Below are positions 44,289 to 53,525 of a DNA stretch of 64,000 nt, piece by piece. How positions within the stretch are numbered: position 1 is the first letter of the stretch; the number at the start of each line of letters is the position of its first letter. The DNA lies in assembly GCA_945939115.1 (NCBI GenBank), contig CAMEVC010000010.1:1-64000 (forward strand). The letters run 5' to 3'. The notes under the pieces are model-generated. The model made no database searches, was not told the DNA's origin, and saw only the letters and a list, made by a program, of their open reading frames with translations. A program made the translations under genes and the position numbers. This DNA comes from an uncultured Eubacterium sp. (GTDB lineage: Bacteria > Bacillota > Clostridia > Lachnospirales > Lachnospiraceae).

Positions 44289-45842
44289 ATGAGTTTACTT
44301 ACAGTAACCGGACTGACACACGGATTTGGTGACAGAGCAATTTTTAATAATGTATCTTTCCAGCTTAACAGGCTTGATAAGATTGGATTAGTGGGGGCCA
44401 ATGGCGAAGGTAAATCCACATTTATGAATATAATAACGGGAAAGCTTATGCCCGACGAGGGAAAGGTTGAATGGGCAAAGAATGTCCGTGTGGGGTATCT
44501 TGACCAGCATGCGGTACTTGAGAAGGGCATGACTATTCAGAGTGTGCTGGCATCTGCATTTGACTTCCTGTATGACATGGAAGCACAGATGAATGAAATC
44601 TATGGAAAACTTGGAGATGTCTCGCCGGAGGAGATGGACAAGATGATGGCAGAGGCAGGGACTATCCAGGATCTGCTTACAATGCACGATTTCTATATGA
44701 TAGATGCCAAGGTTGAGGAGGTCGCAAGAGCGTTAGGACTATCTGAATTCGGACTTGAGAAGGATGTTACTGAATTATCCGGAGGACAGAGAACTAAGGT
44801 GTTACTTGGCAAGCTTTTATTGGAAAAACCGGACATTTTACTGCTTGATGAGCCAACTAATTATCTTGACAAAGAACATATTGAATGGCTTAAGAGGTAT
44901 CTGCAGGAGTATGAGAATGCATTTATACTTATATCCCATGATATACCATTTCTTAACAGTGTAATTAATGTGATATATCATATGGATAATCAGGAACTCA
45001 ACAGATATACAGGGGACTATGATAATTTCCAGAAAGTTTATGCAGTGAAGAAAGCGCAGCTTGAGGCAGCTTATAACAAGCAGCAGCAGGAGATAGCAGA
45101 GCTTAAGGATTTTGTGGCGAGAAATAAAGCAAGGGTTGCCACAAGAAATATGGCTATGTCGCGCCAGAAGAAGCTTGATAATATGGATATTATTGAGCTG
45201 GCGGCAGAAAAGCCGAAGCCAGAGTTTAATTTCAAGGTTGCAAGAACACCGGGAAGATACATTTTCCAGACCCATGACCTTGTTATCGGTTATGACGAGC
45301 CGCTTTCGAGTGCGCTTAACTTAGAGATGGAGCGTGGTCAGAAGATTGTGCTTACTGGTGCTAATGGTATCGGTAAATCTACATTATTAAAGAGTATATT
45401 AGGACTTATCAAGCCGTTGTCAGGTGATGTAGAGCAGGGAGATTATCTTGAGATAGGGTATTTTGAGCAGGAGACTCCGGCAGGAATTGAGACGACCTGT
45501 CTTGAGGAGATATGGCAGGAGTTCCCGGGATATACACAGTATGAAGTGCGTTCTGCCCTTGCCAAATGTGGTCTTACAACCAAGCATATTGAGAGTAAGG
45601 TTAAGGTTCTTTCCGGTGGAGAGCAGGCGAAAGTGCGTCTGTGCAAGCTGATTAACCGTGAGAGTAACATTCTTGTGCTTGATGAGCCTACTAACCACCT
45701 TGATGTGGATGCCAAGGATGAATTAAAAAGAGCCCTTATGGCATATAAGGGCAGTATACTTATGGTGTGTCACGAACCGGAGTTCTACGATGGTCTCGCA
45801 ACTGATGTGTGGGACTGCGGCAAGTGGACAACAAGGTTGTAA
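44289..45842 (+). CDS. ABC-F family ATPase
   Basis: A 517-residue protein with two ABC domains and no membrane segments. Walker A motifs are GANGEGKST (about 37-45) and GANGIGKST (about 357-365); signatures are LSGGQRTK and LSGGEQAK; both Walker B regions read LLLDEPTNYLD or LVLDEPTNHLD. ABC-F proteins act on the ribosome, as translation factors or in antibiotic resistance; the linker between domains (about 240-320) is moderately long and basic. Which subgroup it belongs to cannot be decided here. The ATG at 44289 is preferred because AAAAGGA lies eight bases upstream. Confidence 0.92.
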   Translation: MSLLTVTGLTHGFGDRAIFNNVSFQLNRLDKIGLVGANGEGKSTFMNIITGKLMPDEGKVEWAKNVRVGYLDQHAVLEKGMTIQSVLASAFDFLYDMEAQMNEIYGKLGDVSPEEMDKMMAEAGTIQDLLTMHDFYMIDAKVEEVARALGLSEFGLEKDVTELSGGQRTKVLLGKLLLEKPDILLLDEPTNYLDKEHIEWLKRYLQEYENAFILISHDIPFLNSVINVIYHMDNQELNRYTGDYDNFQKVYAVKKAQLEAAYNKQQQEIAELKDFVARNKARVATRNMAMSRQKKLDNMDIIELAAEKPKPEFNFKVARTPGRYIFQTHDLVIGYDEPLSSALNLEMERGQKIVLTGANGIGKSTLLKSILGLIKPLSGDVEQGDYLEIGYFEQETPAGIETTCLEEIWQEFPGYTQYEVRSALAKCGLTTKHIESKVKVLSGGEQAKVRLCKLINRESNILVLDEPTNHLDVDAKDELKRALMAYKGSILMVCHEPEFYDGLATDVWDCGKWTTRL

Positions 45843-45857
45843 TTGGAGGGAAACTAT

Positions 45858-47012
45858 ATGCAGATGAAATCAGAAGCAAAACTTACCACTTTTGAGGCAA
45901 TAAGCATGATTGTGGGAAACAGTATAGGAACCGGAATTATTGCTGTACCGTATCTTGCAACGAAAAACAGCATGATTGATGTAGTCTGGATGGTGGGACT
46001 TGCCTATATTGTGAATGTGATACTTCATCTGATAATTGCGGAGCTTTCATATAATAACGGAGGCGTGCAGCTGGTTAAAAGCTTTGAGGGCGAGCTTTTT
46101 CATGGTGTGATGAAGAAAATATTCAGCTGGATTGTATTTGTTGTGTACGGACTGGCAATCATGATAGGTGTCAGTGGGAATATTAACGGGGGAGCCCAGA
46201 TATTTACAAACTGGTTCGGTATGCCGATGTGGGTAGCCCAGATTGTCTATTATGTAATTGCAGGAATTGTTGTGTTTATGGGTATGAAAGCAGTAGGAGT
46301 CGCGCAGAAATATGCAGTTGTTATGCTTATGGGGATTGTGGCAGTTATGACGGTTGGAACATTTATGCATCCAGTAAATGCATTGTACACAGCACCGTTT
46401 CATTGGAATAACCTTTTGGCATTATATAGTATGGTTGTGTTTGCCACTTCTGCTAATCAGGCTGTAATTCAGGTGGTGAAAGGGCTTGATGGCAATCCCG
46501 GCAAGATAAGAAAATCAATATTTATCGGGTTTGGTCTGTCCTCTGTTTTTGTTCTGGTTGTTACAATGACAGTGCTTCTTGGTACTAAGGGAGAGATTAA
46601 CAAGGAACTGGCATATATGCAGCTTGGAGAGAGCATAGGAAGATGGGCTGTAATTCTGGCAGGAATTTTCTCATTATTTGCATTGCTTACAACGTTCTGG
46701 TCAAATACATTGGCATTGCGTGATGTGGTACATGAGCAGGTTGGTATCGGAAACCGCATAAGTTGGCTTATTGCAACAATTCCGTGTATTCTTTTTGCAA
46801 TATTTGGTGTCAACAGTTTCATAATATTAACGCGAATTATGAGTGGTGTTGTTGTGCTTGTCAGTGTAATGCTGGTACTTACTTACGGCAAATCAAGAAG
46901 GAAAGCCGGAGAGAGTCCGATATGCGGAGTAATTGGAACGATACCTTTTCAGGTGCTTATGGTTGTGTCAACTCTGGTGTCGGCTGTTGGAGCTTTGATA
47001 CCATTAAGTTAA
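45858..47012 (+). CDS. Amino-acid permease, aromatic amino acid transporter type
   Basis: A 384-residue membrane protein with about eleven hydrophobic segments. The N-terminal motif FEAISMIVGNSIGTGIIAVP (about 12-31) is the substrate-binding unwound helix typical of APC-fold carriers, closest in style to the hydroxy/aromatic amino acid (Tyr/Trp/Mtr) family. The substrate is not determined. The ATG at 45858 follows GGAGGG; the apparent upstream TTG at 45843 lies in that site. It begins 15 bases after the ABC-F gene, so the genes probably form an operon. Confidence 0.82.
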   Translation: MQMKSEAKLTTFEAISMIVGNSIGTGIIAVPYLATKNSMIDVVWMVGLAYIVNVILHLIIAELSYNNGGVQLVKSFEGELFHGVMKKIFSWIVFVVYGLAIMIGVSGNINGGAQIFTNWFGMPMWVAQIVYYVIAGIVVFMGMKAVGVAQKYAVVMLMGIVAVMTVGTFMHPVNALYTAPFHWNNLLALYSMVVFATSANQAVIQVVKGLDGNPGKIRKSIFIGFGLSSVFVLVVTMTVLLGTKGEINKELAYMQLGESIGRWAVILAGIFSLFALLTTFWSNTLALRDVVHEQVGIGNRISWLIATIPCILFAIFGVNSFIILTRIMSGVVVLVSVMLVLTYGKSRRKAGESPICGVIGTIPFQVLMVVSTLVSAVGALIPLS

Positions 47013-47028
47013 AATGGAGGCCGCGGAT

Positions 47029-48051
47029 ATGTACAATTCAGACAGATTAAAACGGATAGATGATGAAACATTTTCATTAAGAATATCAAAAGATAAGGAT
47101 TTTAGGATTCTGCAGCTGACAGATTTGCATCTTGGTTTCGGTATGATATCGAGAAAAAAGGATAAGCTGGCTCTTGAAGCTGTGACGAGTATTATAAACA
47201 GAACAAAGCCTGATTTCATTGTGCTTACAGGAGATTCTATCTTTCCTTTCTTTCCGAAATCTGGAACGCTCAATAACCGTAAACAGGCTGGAAAACTAAT
47301 AAAATTCATGGATGAATTTCATATTCCATACTCACTGGTATTTGGAAATCATGATTGCGAAATGGGCTCAACCTGTAACAAGGAAGAATTGGCAGATATA
47401 TATGAGAAGGCAAAATACAGCATTTTTACAAAAGGAAGAAAGGAATTAACAGGAGTAGGGAATTTCTTAATTAATCTGGTGGATGATAACGGAAATATTC
47501 TTCTTCCTATGGTTATGCTTGATTCTAATATGTATGGCGATGGGGGCTGGTTTTTCAGCGGGTTTGACTGTATTCACGATGACCAGGTGGAGTGGTGCAT
47601 GGGAAGACTTGATGAATTAAAGCAGGGGACTCCTGATATTCGGGCCATGGCTTTTTTTCATATGCCGCCACGCGAATTTAAGGAAGCTTATGAGAAAATG
47701 AAGCTGGGGGATAAAAGTGTTATTTATCAACATGGCAGTATTGCTGAGAAGAATGAACATTTTGGGATTTCTAAGTTTGATGGCACATTTTTTAGGAGAG
47801 CCGTGGAGAACGGCGTTATTAAGTGGATATTCTGTGGCCATGATCATATGAATACATTATCGCTTATTTATCAAGGCATTCAGATGACTTACGGAATGTC
47901 AATTGACTATCTCGGATATAAGGATATTAAGAAAAGTTATATTCAGCGCGGAGGAACACTGATTACGCGTAAGCCTTGCGGAGATGTGGAGATAAAGATG
48001 GTACCTTTGGGCTCCGTGGTGTCAACGCGGGTCAGTGGAGTGAAGGGATGA
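47029..48051 (+). CDS. Calcineurin-like metallophosphoesterase
   Basis: A 340-residue cytoplasmic phosphoesterase. Metal-binding motifs appear in the standard order: LTDLHLG (about 28-34), LTGDS (about 64-68), FGNHDCE (about 101-107) and the C-terminal CGHDHMN (about 268-274). It resembles the Icc/Dcr2-like group. Substrate unknown. The ATG at 47029 has GGAGG ten bases upstream and begins 16 bases after the permease gene, suggesting one operon (ABC-F, permease, phosphoesterase). Confidence 0.88.
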   Translation: MYNSDRLKRIDDETFSLRISKDKDFRILQLTDLHLGFGMISRKKDKLALEAVTSIINRTKPDFIVLTGDSIFPFFPKSGTLNNRKQAGKLIKFMDEFHIPYSLVFGNHDCEMGSTCNKEELADIYEKAKYSIFTKGRKELTGVGNFLINLVDDNGNILLPMVMLDSNMYGDGGWFFSGFDCIHDDQVEWCMGRLDELKQGTPDIRAMAFFHMPPREFKEAYEKMKLGDKSVIYQHGSIAEKNEHFGISKFDGTFFRRAVENGVIKWIFCGHDHMNTLSLIYQGIQMTYGMSIDYLGYKDIKKSYIQRGGTLITRKPCGDVEIKMVPLGSVVSTRVSGVKG

Positions 48052-48197
48052 AAAGTTGAATAACATAAAGTATAAAATATACTGATAAGCCATAATTTAT
48101 ATTGATAATAGTGTATATTAATGATATTATAACTATACACATTCGATTGGAGTTTGTTTTGATTTGTCGGACATATAATGAACAATAGGAGGAAGTA

Positions 48198-48893
48198 TTG
48201 GGGGAAAAGGATATTACAGAGAAGATATTAGAAGATTATAATGATATTTTTTCAGACATTGTTAATGTACTGCTTTTTGACGGTGAACAGAGAGTTGAGG
48301 AGAATTCTTTAGTTAATGTTGCAGTGCATTCACAGTACAAGGATGATAAGGATAAGCTCCATGAGCAGGAGAGGGATGTAGCCAAGTACTGGAAAGAGCG
48401 AGACATAGAGATTGCGTTATATGGGATAGAGAACCAGACAGAGATTGAAAGGCGGATGCCGCTTAGGATCTTTGGATATGAGGGCGCATCATACAGAATG
48501 CAGATTGATAAGTTTACAAGTGATTTCAGGATAGTAGCTAATTTTTTTTCAAACAAGAGAAAGAATAGGGATTATGTGCCGGATGATACGACGACGATAA
48601 AGCATGTAGATGAATTGCTTAAACTGTTGTCTGCGATGACAGGAGATTACAGGTACAATAAGATTCTGGCGAATAGGGAGGAGGTCAAGAATATGTGTGA
48701 TGTAGCGCAGAGGCTGGAGGACAGAGGAATGCAGAAGGGGCTTATAGAAGGCGGAAATCAGATGATTTATTCATTGGTGCAGGATAAGATTATATCATCA
48801 GAAATAGGAGCGCAGAGACTGGGAATAACCGTAGAGAAGCTGAAAGCGAATATGGTTAATACAGGATTTAAGTACCCGGACAATGAGGAGTAA
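48198..48893 (+). CDS. Rpn-family nuclease relative with internal deletion
   Basis: A 231-residue protein resembling Lachnospiraceae Rpn/YhgA-like putative transposases (MGEKDITEKILEDYNDIFSD start; VHSQYKDDKDKLHEQERDVA). The sequence passes directly from SYRMQIDKF to SDFRIVANFF; from memory of the family, roughly 50-60 residues including part of the PD-(D/E)XK core normally lie between. The reading frame is kept. It starts at TTG with AGGAGG five bases upstream. The nuclease is probably inactive. A fragment of a close relative lies at 36783-36848. Confidence 0.7.
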   Translation: MGEKDITEKILEDYNDIFSDIVNVLLFDGEQRVEENSLVNVAVHSQYKDDKDKLHEQERDVAKYWKERDIEIALYGIENQTEIERRMPLRIFGYEGASYRMQIDKFTSDFRIVANFFSNKRKNRDYVPDDTTTIKHVDELLKLLSAMTGDYRYNKILANREEVKNMCDVAQRLEDRGMQKGLIEGGNQMIYSLVQDKIISSEIGAQRLGITVEKLKANMVNTGFKYPDNEE

Positions 48894-48962
48894 TTAGTTC
48901 TGATTTTTACAATTTTTTTGATATATGTGGTTTTACAATTCATAACATACAATGACTAAGGC

Positions 48963-49003
48963 AAAGGCGCCCAGTACAGTGATTTCACTGGCTGGGCGCC
49001 TTT
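48963..49003. terminator. Strong bidirectional-type terminator
   Basis: AAAGGCGCCCAG (48963-48974) and its exact complement (48992-49003) flank a loop with an extra AGTG/CACT pairing. Confidence 0.85.
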
Positions 49004-49072
49004 CATGTTCTGGAGGGCAGGGGTCAAAGTGCTGCTCACAGAAAATATGATAAAAGAGAAAGGATGGTAATT

Positions 49073-49402
49073 ATGGGAACAAGAATTGAAGAACATCCAA
49101 TATTGGGAAAGCAGGAAAAAGGGAAGCTTGTAACATTTTACTTTGATGGCAGGGAAATGCATGGCTATGAGGGAGAACCTATTGCAGCAGCACTTAAGGC
49201 GGAAGGTGTCATGATTCATAGATATACGAAAAAGGAACACAAACCGAGAGGAATTTTCTGTGCGATAGGAAGATGTACAGACTGTGTTATGGTTGTAAAT
49301 GGAAAGCCTAATATCAGGACATGTGTCACTCCTCTCGAGGAGGGTATGAAGGTTCAGACACAGTACGGAGTAAGCGATAAGCCATTTGAAGAGCAGAACT
49401 GA
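49073..49402 (+). CDS. [2Fe-2S] subunit of an HcnA-like redox complex
   Basis: A 109-residue plant-type ferredoxin-like protein, equivalent to HcnA or the N-terminal domain of heterotetrameric sarcosine oxidase alpha. Cysteines of the cluster are in FCAIGRCTDC (about 63-72) and CVTP (about 84). It would pass electrons between the flavoproteins encoded next. The ATG at 49073 follows AAAGGATGG; an in-frame ATG at 49064 overlaps this site. First of four tightly packed genes. Confidence 0.85.
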   Translation: MGTRIEEHPILGKQEKGKLVTFYFDGREMHGYEGEPIAAALKAEGVMIHRYTKKEHKPRGIFCAIGRCTDCVMVVNGKPNIRTCVTPLEEGMKVQTQYGVSDKPFEEQN

Positions 49403-49421
49403 TAGAGGAGGAAATGTGTTT

Positions 49422-51002
49422 ATGAAGCGATTTGATTTGATTATTGTGGGCGCAGGCCCTTCAGGATTGTCAGCAGCTATAGAGGCAGCGAAGAGAGGTC
49501 TTGATGTTGTTGTATTTGATGAAAATGAAAAGCCGGGTGGACAGCTTTTTAAGCAGATTCATAAGTTCTTTGGCTCTAAGGAACACAAGGCTAAGATAAG
49601 AGGCTTTAAGATAGGAGAAGATCTTCTTAAGGAAGCTGATGCTGCAGGTGTTAAGGTTGTGCTTAACGCAACTGTATGCGGAATGTATCAGGACAAGGAG
49701 ATTACAGTAAGAATTGGAGAGGAAATACATCATTACAAAGGTGATGCTGTCATAATTGCAACAGGAGCAGCCGAGAATATGGTAACATTTCCGGGCTGGA
49801 CATTGCCGGGTGTTATCGGAGCAGGAGCAGCCCAGACTATGATGAATCTGCACGGGGTAAAGCCTGGCAGCAGGATTCTTATGCTTGGCTCAGGTAACGT
49901 AGGTCTGGTTGTAAGTTATCAGCTTCTTCAGTGTGGGTGTGAGGTTGTGGCACTTGTTGATGCTGCACCTAGAATCGGTGGTTATGGTGTTCATGCAGCT
50001 AAGGTTGCAAGAACAGGAGTGCCATTCTACCTTTCACACACCATAGTTAAAGCAGAGGGAGAGGATAAGGTTACAGGAGTTACAATTGCAGAGGTTGATT
50101 CTTCATTTAACTTTATTCCGGGAACAGAGAAACATTTTGATGTAGATACAATATGTCTTGCTGTAGGACTTTCGCCAATGTCACAGCTCCTTAAGATGTC
50201 AGGCTGTAAGATGGAGGATAATCCGAAGAGAGGAGGACAGGTTCCTATCTGTGATGAGTATGGAAGAACTTCTATTCCGGGTGTGTTTGTTGCCGGAGAT
50301 GTCTCAGGAATTGAGGAGGCAAGTTCAGCCATGATAGAAGGCCGTATGGCAGGAATTGCAGCAGCAGAGTATCTGGGATACATAGATAAGACAGAACTTG
50401 ATGAGAATTTAAAGAGCCTGGATGTTGCGCTTGACGGCTTGAGACAGGGTATGTTTGCACCTAAAAACAGAGGTAAGCTCATCGAGAAAACAGAGGAAGG
50501 AATAGATATTTCCACAACACTTCTTACAAAGGGTTATGTAGCAGATGATGAGATTGAGAGATTTCCTGGTGTAACAAGAAGACCGGGAATTCACCCGGTT
50601 ATGGAGTGTACACAGAATATTCCTTGTAATCCATGCCAGGATGCATGTCCTAAAAAATGTATTAAAATCGGAGAGAATATTACTTCTCTTCCGGCGGTTG
50701 ATCCGACAGCTACCTGCGTAGGATGCGGAATGTGTGTGGCTTCATGTTCAGGTCAGGCAATATTCCTTGTGGATGAGACATATGAGGAGGGATTTGCAAG
50801 CATTACAATGCCTTATGAATTCTTACCACTGCCAGAGGCAGGAGATAAGGGAATAGCACTTGGAAGAAACGGACAAAAGGTATGTGAGGCGGAGGTTGTA
50901 AGCGTAAAGTCTTCTCCGGCATTTGACAAGACTAATCTGTTGACTATAAAAGTTCCTTCAGAATTCGTTATGAAGGCAAGATTCTTTAAGAAGGAGGCAT
51001 AG
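49422..51002 (+). CDS. FAD/NAD(P)-binding oxidoreductase with ferredoxin domains
   Basis: A 526-residue flavoprotein, HcnB/sarcosine-oxidase-alpha-like. An FAD dinucleotide fold (GAGPSG, about 10-15), an NAD-type fold (GSGNVG, about 159-164) and VFVAGDVSG (about 289-297) define a class-II pyridine-nucleotide-disulfide-like reductase. A C-terminal extension (about 390-526) carries cysteine groups CNPCQDACPKKC and CVGCGMCVASC, suggesting two [4Fe-4S] clusters. The ferredoxin insert is unusual relative to HcnB and suggests electron delivery to a ferredoxin or quinone-independent acceptor in an anaerobe. GAGGAGGA precedes the ATG. Confidence 0.85.
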   Translation: MKRFDLIIVGAGPSGLSAAIEAAKRGLDVVVFDENEKPGGQLFKQIHKFFGSKEHKAKIRGFKIGEDLLKEADAAGVKVVLNATVCGMYQDKEITVRIGEEIHHYKGDAVIIATGAAENMVTFPGWTLPGVIGAGAAQTMMNLHGVKPGSRILMLGSGNVGLVVSYQLLQCGCEVVALVDAAPRIGGYGVHAAKVARTGVPFYLSHTIVKAEGEDKVTGVTIAEVDSSFNFIPGTEKHFDVDTICLAVGLSPMSQLLKMSGCKMEDNPKRGGQVPICDEYGRTSIPGVFVAGDVSGIEEASSAMIEGRMAGIAAAEYLGYIDKTELDENLKSLDVALDGLRQGMFAPKNRGKLIEKTEEGIDISTTLLTKGYVADDEIERFPGVTRRPGIHPVMECTQNIPCNPCQDACPKKCIKIGENITSLPAVDPTATCVGCGMCVASCSGQAIFLVDETYEEGFASITMPYEFLPLPEAGDKGIALGRNGQKVCEAEVVSVKSSPAFDKTNLLTIKVPSEFVMKARFFKKEA

Positions 51003-51004
51003 TT

Positions 51005-51337
51005 ATGAATGAAGTAAATGACCGTTCAAGGGATATAGGTGAATTCATTCCAGGACCGGATGACGATATGCTCATCTGCAGATGTGAGGAAATCACAAAA
51101 GGAGAGATAAGAAAGGCAGTTCACGAGGGAATGTGGACTATGACGGAGATAAGAAGATATTTAAGAACCGGTATGGGACTGTGTCAGGGACAGACCTGTG
51201 CCAAGCTTGTGAAGGGTATTGTTGCAAGGGAACTTGGTATTTCCCCGGCACAGCTGGAGCCGGCAACAAGCAGATCGCCAATGAGACCTACTGAGATGAG
51301 AATTCTGGGTAATGAGGCAGAGGAGAAGGAGGAATAA
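51005..51337 (+). CDS. BFD-like [2Fe-2S] subunit
   Basis: A 110-residue protein with a bacterioferritin-associated-ferredoxin-like domain: ICRCEE (about 21-26) and GMGLCQGQTCAK (about 56-67) provide the CxC ... CxxxxC ligands. In related complexes this domain is fused to the HcnB-type subunit; here it is a separate polypeptide two bases after the upstream gene. The Arg/Pro-containing C-terminus (RSPMRPTEMRIL) matches the tail of sarcosine-oxidase-alpha-like proteins, which contacts the DAO subunit. Confidence 0.82.
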   Translation: MNEVNDRSRDIGEFIPGPDDDMLICRCEEITKGEIRKAVHEGMWTMTEIRRYLRTGMGLCQGQTCAKLVKGIVARELGISPAQLEPATSRSPMRPTEMRILGNEAEEKEE

Positions 51338-51339
51338 TT

Positions 51340-52467
51340 ATGGCAAATACAGCAGATGTTATAATCATCGGTGGTGGTATCATAGGATCTTCCATCGCTT
51401 ATTATCTGGCAAAGAAGGGAACAAGCGTTATTGTTCTGGAGGGAAGTGACCATATAGGAAACGGCGGTTCGTCAAGAAATGGTGGCGGTGTGCGCCAGTC
51501 AGGACGAGACCCAAGAGAGCTTCCGCTTGTTATGTATGGAATTAAGAATCTCTGGCCTACACTTTCAGAGGAACTTGAGGTTGACTGTGAATATCATCAG
51601 GATGGTAATTTAAGACTTGGTAAGAATGACAAGCACAAGCAGATATTACAGGGACTTACAGACAGAGCAGTAAATGTAGGACTGGATGTCAGAATGATAG
51701 ACGGAGATGAGGTAAGACGTATTAATCCTTATCTTTCAAATGAGGTTACATGCGCAAGTTGGTGCCCTACAGACGGTCATGCCAATCCGCTCACAACAAC
51801 ACTGGGTTATTATAAGTCAGCAAGAAAGCTTGGCGCAAGGTTCATCACCGGGGAGAAGGTTGTTGAGTTAAGGAAAATCAAAGGTAAATTAAGACAGGTT
51901 ATTACACCTAACAATGTATATGAAGCTGAGACAGTAGTTGTGGCAGCAGGTTATGATAGTAAGGAGATTCTTGGTACAGTGGGAATTGATGTCCCAATGA
52001 GCAGGATTCTTATTGAAGCCCTGGTAACTGAGGCAGAGCCACATATGTTTGACCAGATGTTGGGTACAGCAGAGGCAGACTTCTACGGACATCAGACAAA
52101 GCATGGTTCATTTGTGTTCGGAGGTTCATCAGGATACGAGGCAGTTAATAAGGATAATGGAACTCCGATATGCAGCAGTATTACAGCACCATGTATATGC
52201 AGGGGTATTATGAAGTATTTTCCTGATCTGGCAGATGCCAAGATTGTAAGGACATGGGCCGGATGGTGTGATCAGGTAAAGGATGGAGTTCCTGTACTAG
52301 GAAATGTATCAGAAGTTCCGGGGCTTGTTCTTGCAACAGGATTCTGTGGACACGGATTCGGTATTGCACCGGCAATCGGACATGAACTTGCAGACCTGAT
52401 TGTGGATGGCAGGACAACAATTGATATAAATGAATTGCGTTATGACAGATTTAAAGCTAAGATATAA
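51340..52467 (+). CDS. FAD-dependent amine/imino-acid dehydrogenase (DAO family, HcnC-like)
   Basis: A 375-residue D-amino-acid-oxidase-fold flavoprotein. GGGIIGSSIAYYL (about 11-23) is the FAD fold; SSRNGGGVRQ (about 45-54) is the flavin-proximal loop seen in sarcosine oxidase beta, HcnC and opine or hydroxyproline dehydrogenases; TGFCGHGFGIAP (about 334-345) is the C-terminal flavin-binding motif. This is the substrate-oxidising subunit. Candidates are sarcosine, glycine, opines, D-proline or hydroxyproline; the sequence does not decide. A terminator ends the operon right after it. Confidence 0.85.
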   Translation: MANTADVIIIGGGIIGSSIAYYLAKKGTSVIVLEGSDHIGNGGSSRNGGGVRQSGRDPRELPLVMYGIKNLWPTLSEELEVDCEYHQDGNLRLGKNDKHKQILQGLTDRAVNVGLDVRMIDGDEVRRINPYLSNEVTCASWCPTDGHANPLTTTLGYYKSARKLGARFITGEKVVELRKIKGKLRQVITPNNVYEAETVVVAAGYDSKEILGTVGIDVPMSRILIEALVTEAEPHMFDQMLGTAEADFYGHQTKHGSFVFGGSSGYEAVNKDNGTPICSSITAPCICRGIMKYFPDLADAKIVRTWAGWCDQVKDGVPVLGNVSEVPGLVLATGFCGHGFGIAPAIGHELADLIVDGRTTIDINELRYDRFKAKI

Positions 52468-52476
52468 TGGTGGCAA

Positions 52477-52510
52477 AAACAAGTGGCTGCGAAAGCAGCC
52501 ATTTGTTTTT
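52477..52510 (+). terminator. Terminator of the redox-complex operon
   Basis: AACAAGTGGCTGC, GAAA tetraloop, GCAGCCATTTGTT, then T residues, ten bases after the DAO stop codon. Its presence shows that the next gene does not begin at the ATG overlapping the DAO stop. Confidence 0.9.
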
Positions 52511-52568
52511 ATCGGTGCGCATGGCGGTGCATGTCTTTAACACCATAAGTGGGGGAATAGGTGATTGT

Positions 52569-53408
52569 ATGACAGAGAGGATAGATAAATTAAGACCAAC
52601 ACAGCCGTTTCTGGTTCTGGAGACTCAGGATTTCCAACAGGAGATATATCTAAAGCATGGTATATCACATTTTTATACATTCAGACTTGATAAGACAAAG
52701 AATATAATGGCGGTACCGGACAGCTGCGTTGACATGTTGTTTGAGTATGACGGGAAGAGCATGACAGCCTATGCAATAGGTAGTCCGATAAAAGGTGTTG
52801 AAATAGAGTGGAAGGGAAAAAGAGAATATTTTGGAGTGCGGTTTATGCCCGGCAGTATGCCTGTGGGACTTAATGTAACACTGCGCGAACTGGTGGATTG
52901 CAGATTTTATCTGGAAGATATTCTTATGGACAGCGATGGTACATTTGTAAAAGGAATGGAAAAACAGAATACTTTTCACGATAGAATAAACTACTTTCTT
53001 AAAGAATATGAAAATCTTGAGAAACGACAGGAAAAACCTTTTGGCAAGATGGAGATTCTTATGGCAGTTAAGGATATGGCTTATAATTCCGGAGGGCTTA
53101 TAAAAGTTTCCGAGATGGCTGAACGGGTTGGATATACGGAAAGGTATATAAATAAGATTTTTATTGAGCAGATGGGTTTTTCGCCTAAAGTTTTCTGTAA
53201 GATAATACAGTTCCAGAGGAGCCTTGAATTTCTTAATTACGGAACACCGGAGGGAATGACGGAGGCGGCAGTGAATCTGGGTTATTATGACCAGCCGCAG
53301 TTTATAAGGGACTTTAAGACATATTGCGGAATGACACCGAAGAGATATCTTACGCTTACAAAGCGTATAAGATATGAAAGCCGGGTTAAGAATACGAATA
53401 TATTGTGA
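52569..53408 (+). CDS. AraC-family transcriptional regulator
   Basis: A 279-residue regulator. The N-terminal about 160 residues form a ligand-binding-like domain (related to DUF6597-type N-termini); the C-terminal about 100 residues contain two AraC helix-turn-helix motifs (KVSEMAERVGYTERYINKIF and AAVNLGYYDQPQFIRDFK) ending in GMTPKRYL. The ATG at 52569 is chosen because the upstream in-frame ATG at 52467 would translate through the terminator. Directly downstream of the redox operon, it is a likely regulator of it. Confidence 0.85.
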   Translation: MTERIDKLRPTQPFLVLETQDFQQEIYLKHGISHFYTFRLDKTKNIMAVPDSCVDMLFEYDGKSMTAYAIGSPIKGVEIEWKGKREYFGVRFMPGSMPVGLNVTLRELVDCRFYLEDILMDSDGTFVKGMEKQNTFHDRINYFLKEYENLEKRQEKPFGKMEILMAVKDMAYNSGGLIKVSEMAERVGYTERYINKIFIEQMGFSPKVFCKIIQFQRSLEFLNYGTPEGMTEAAVNLGYYDQPQFIRDFKTYCGMTPKRYLTLTKRIRYESRVKNTNIL

Positions 53409-53525
53409 ATGAATCATGCGACAGAATGTAGAAAATCTTGGATAGAAAGAAGAACAAAAGTACAAAGAAAAATGTTATAATACATGTAAAGAATATTGTT
53501 CACTTTCGTGAAGGGAGAAATAAGC

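Noticed and set aside
49073..52467. Calling the redox operon hydrogen cyanide synthase (hcnABC)
   Set aside because: The homology pattern is shared with opine, sarcosine and hydroxyproline dehydrogenases, and the extra ferredoxin region argues against a simple hcn assignment.
52467..52568. Upstream extension of the AraC gene starting at the ATG overlapping the DAO stop
   Set aside because: Translation would pass through a perfect terminator hairpin and the added residues do not resemble AraC N-termini.
52665..53465. Long minus-strand open frame opposite the AraC gene
   Set aside because: It has no ribosome-binding site or family resemblance, and the plus-strand frame is a clear AraC regulator.
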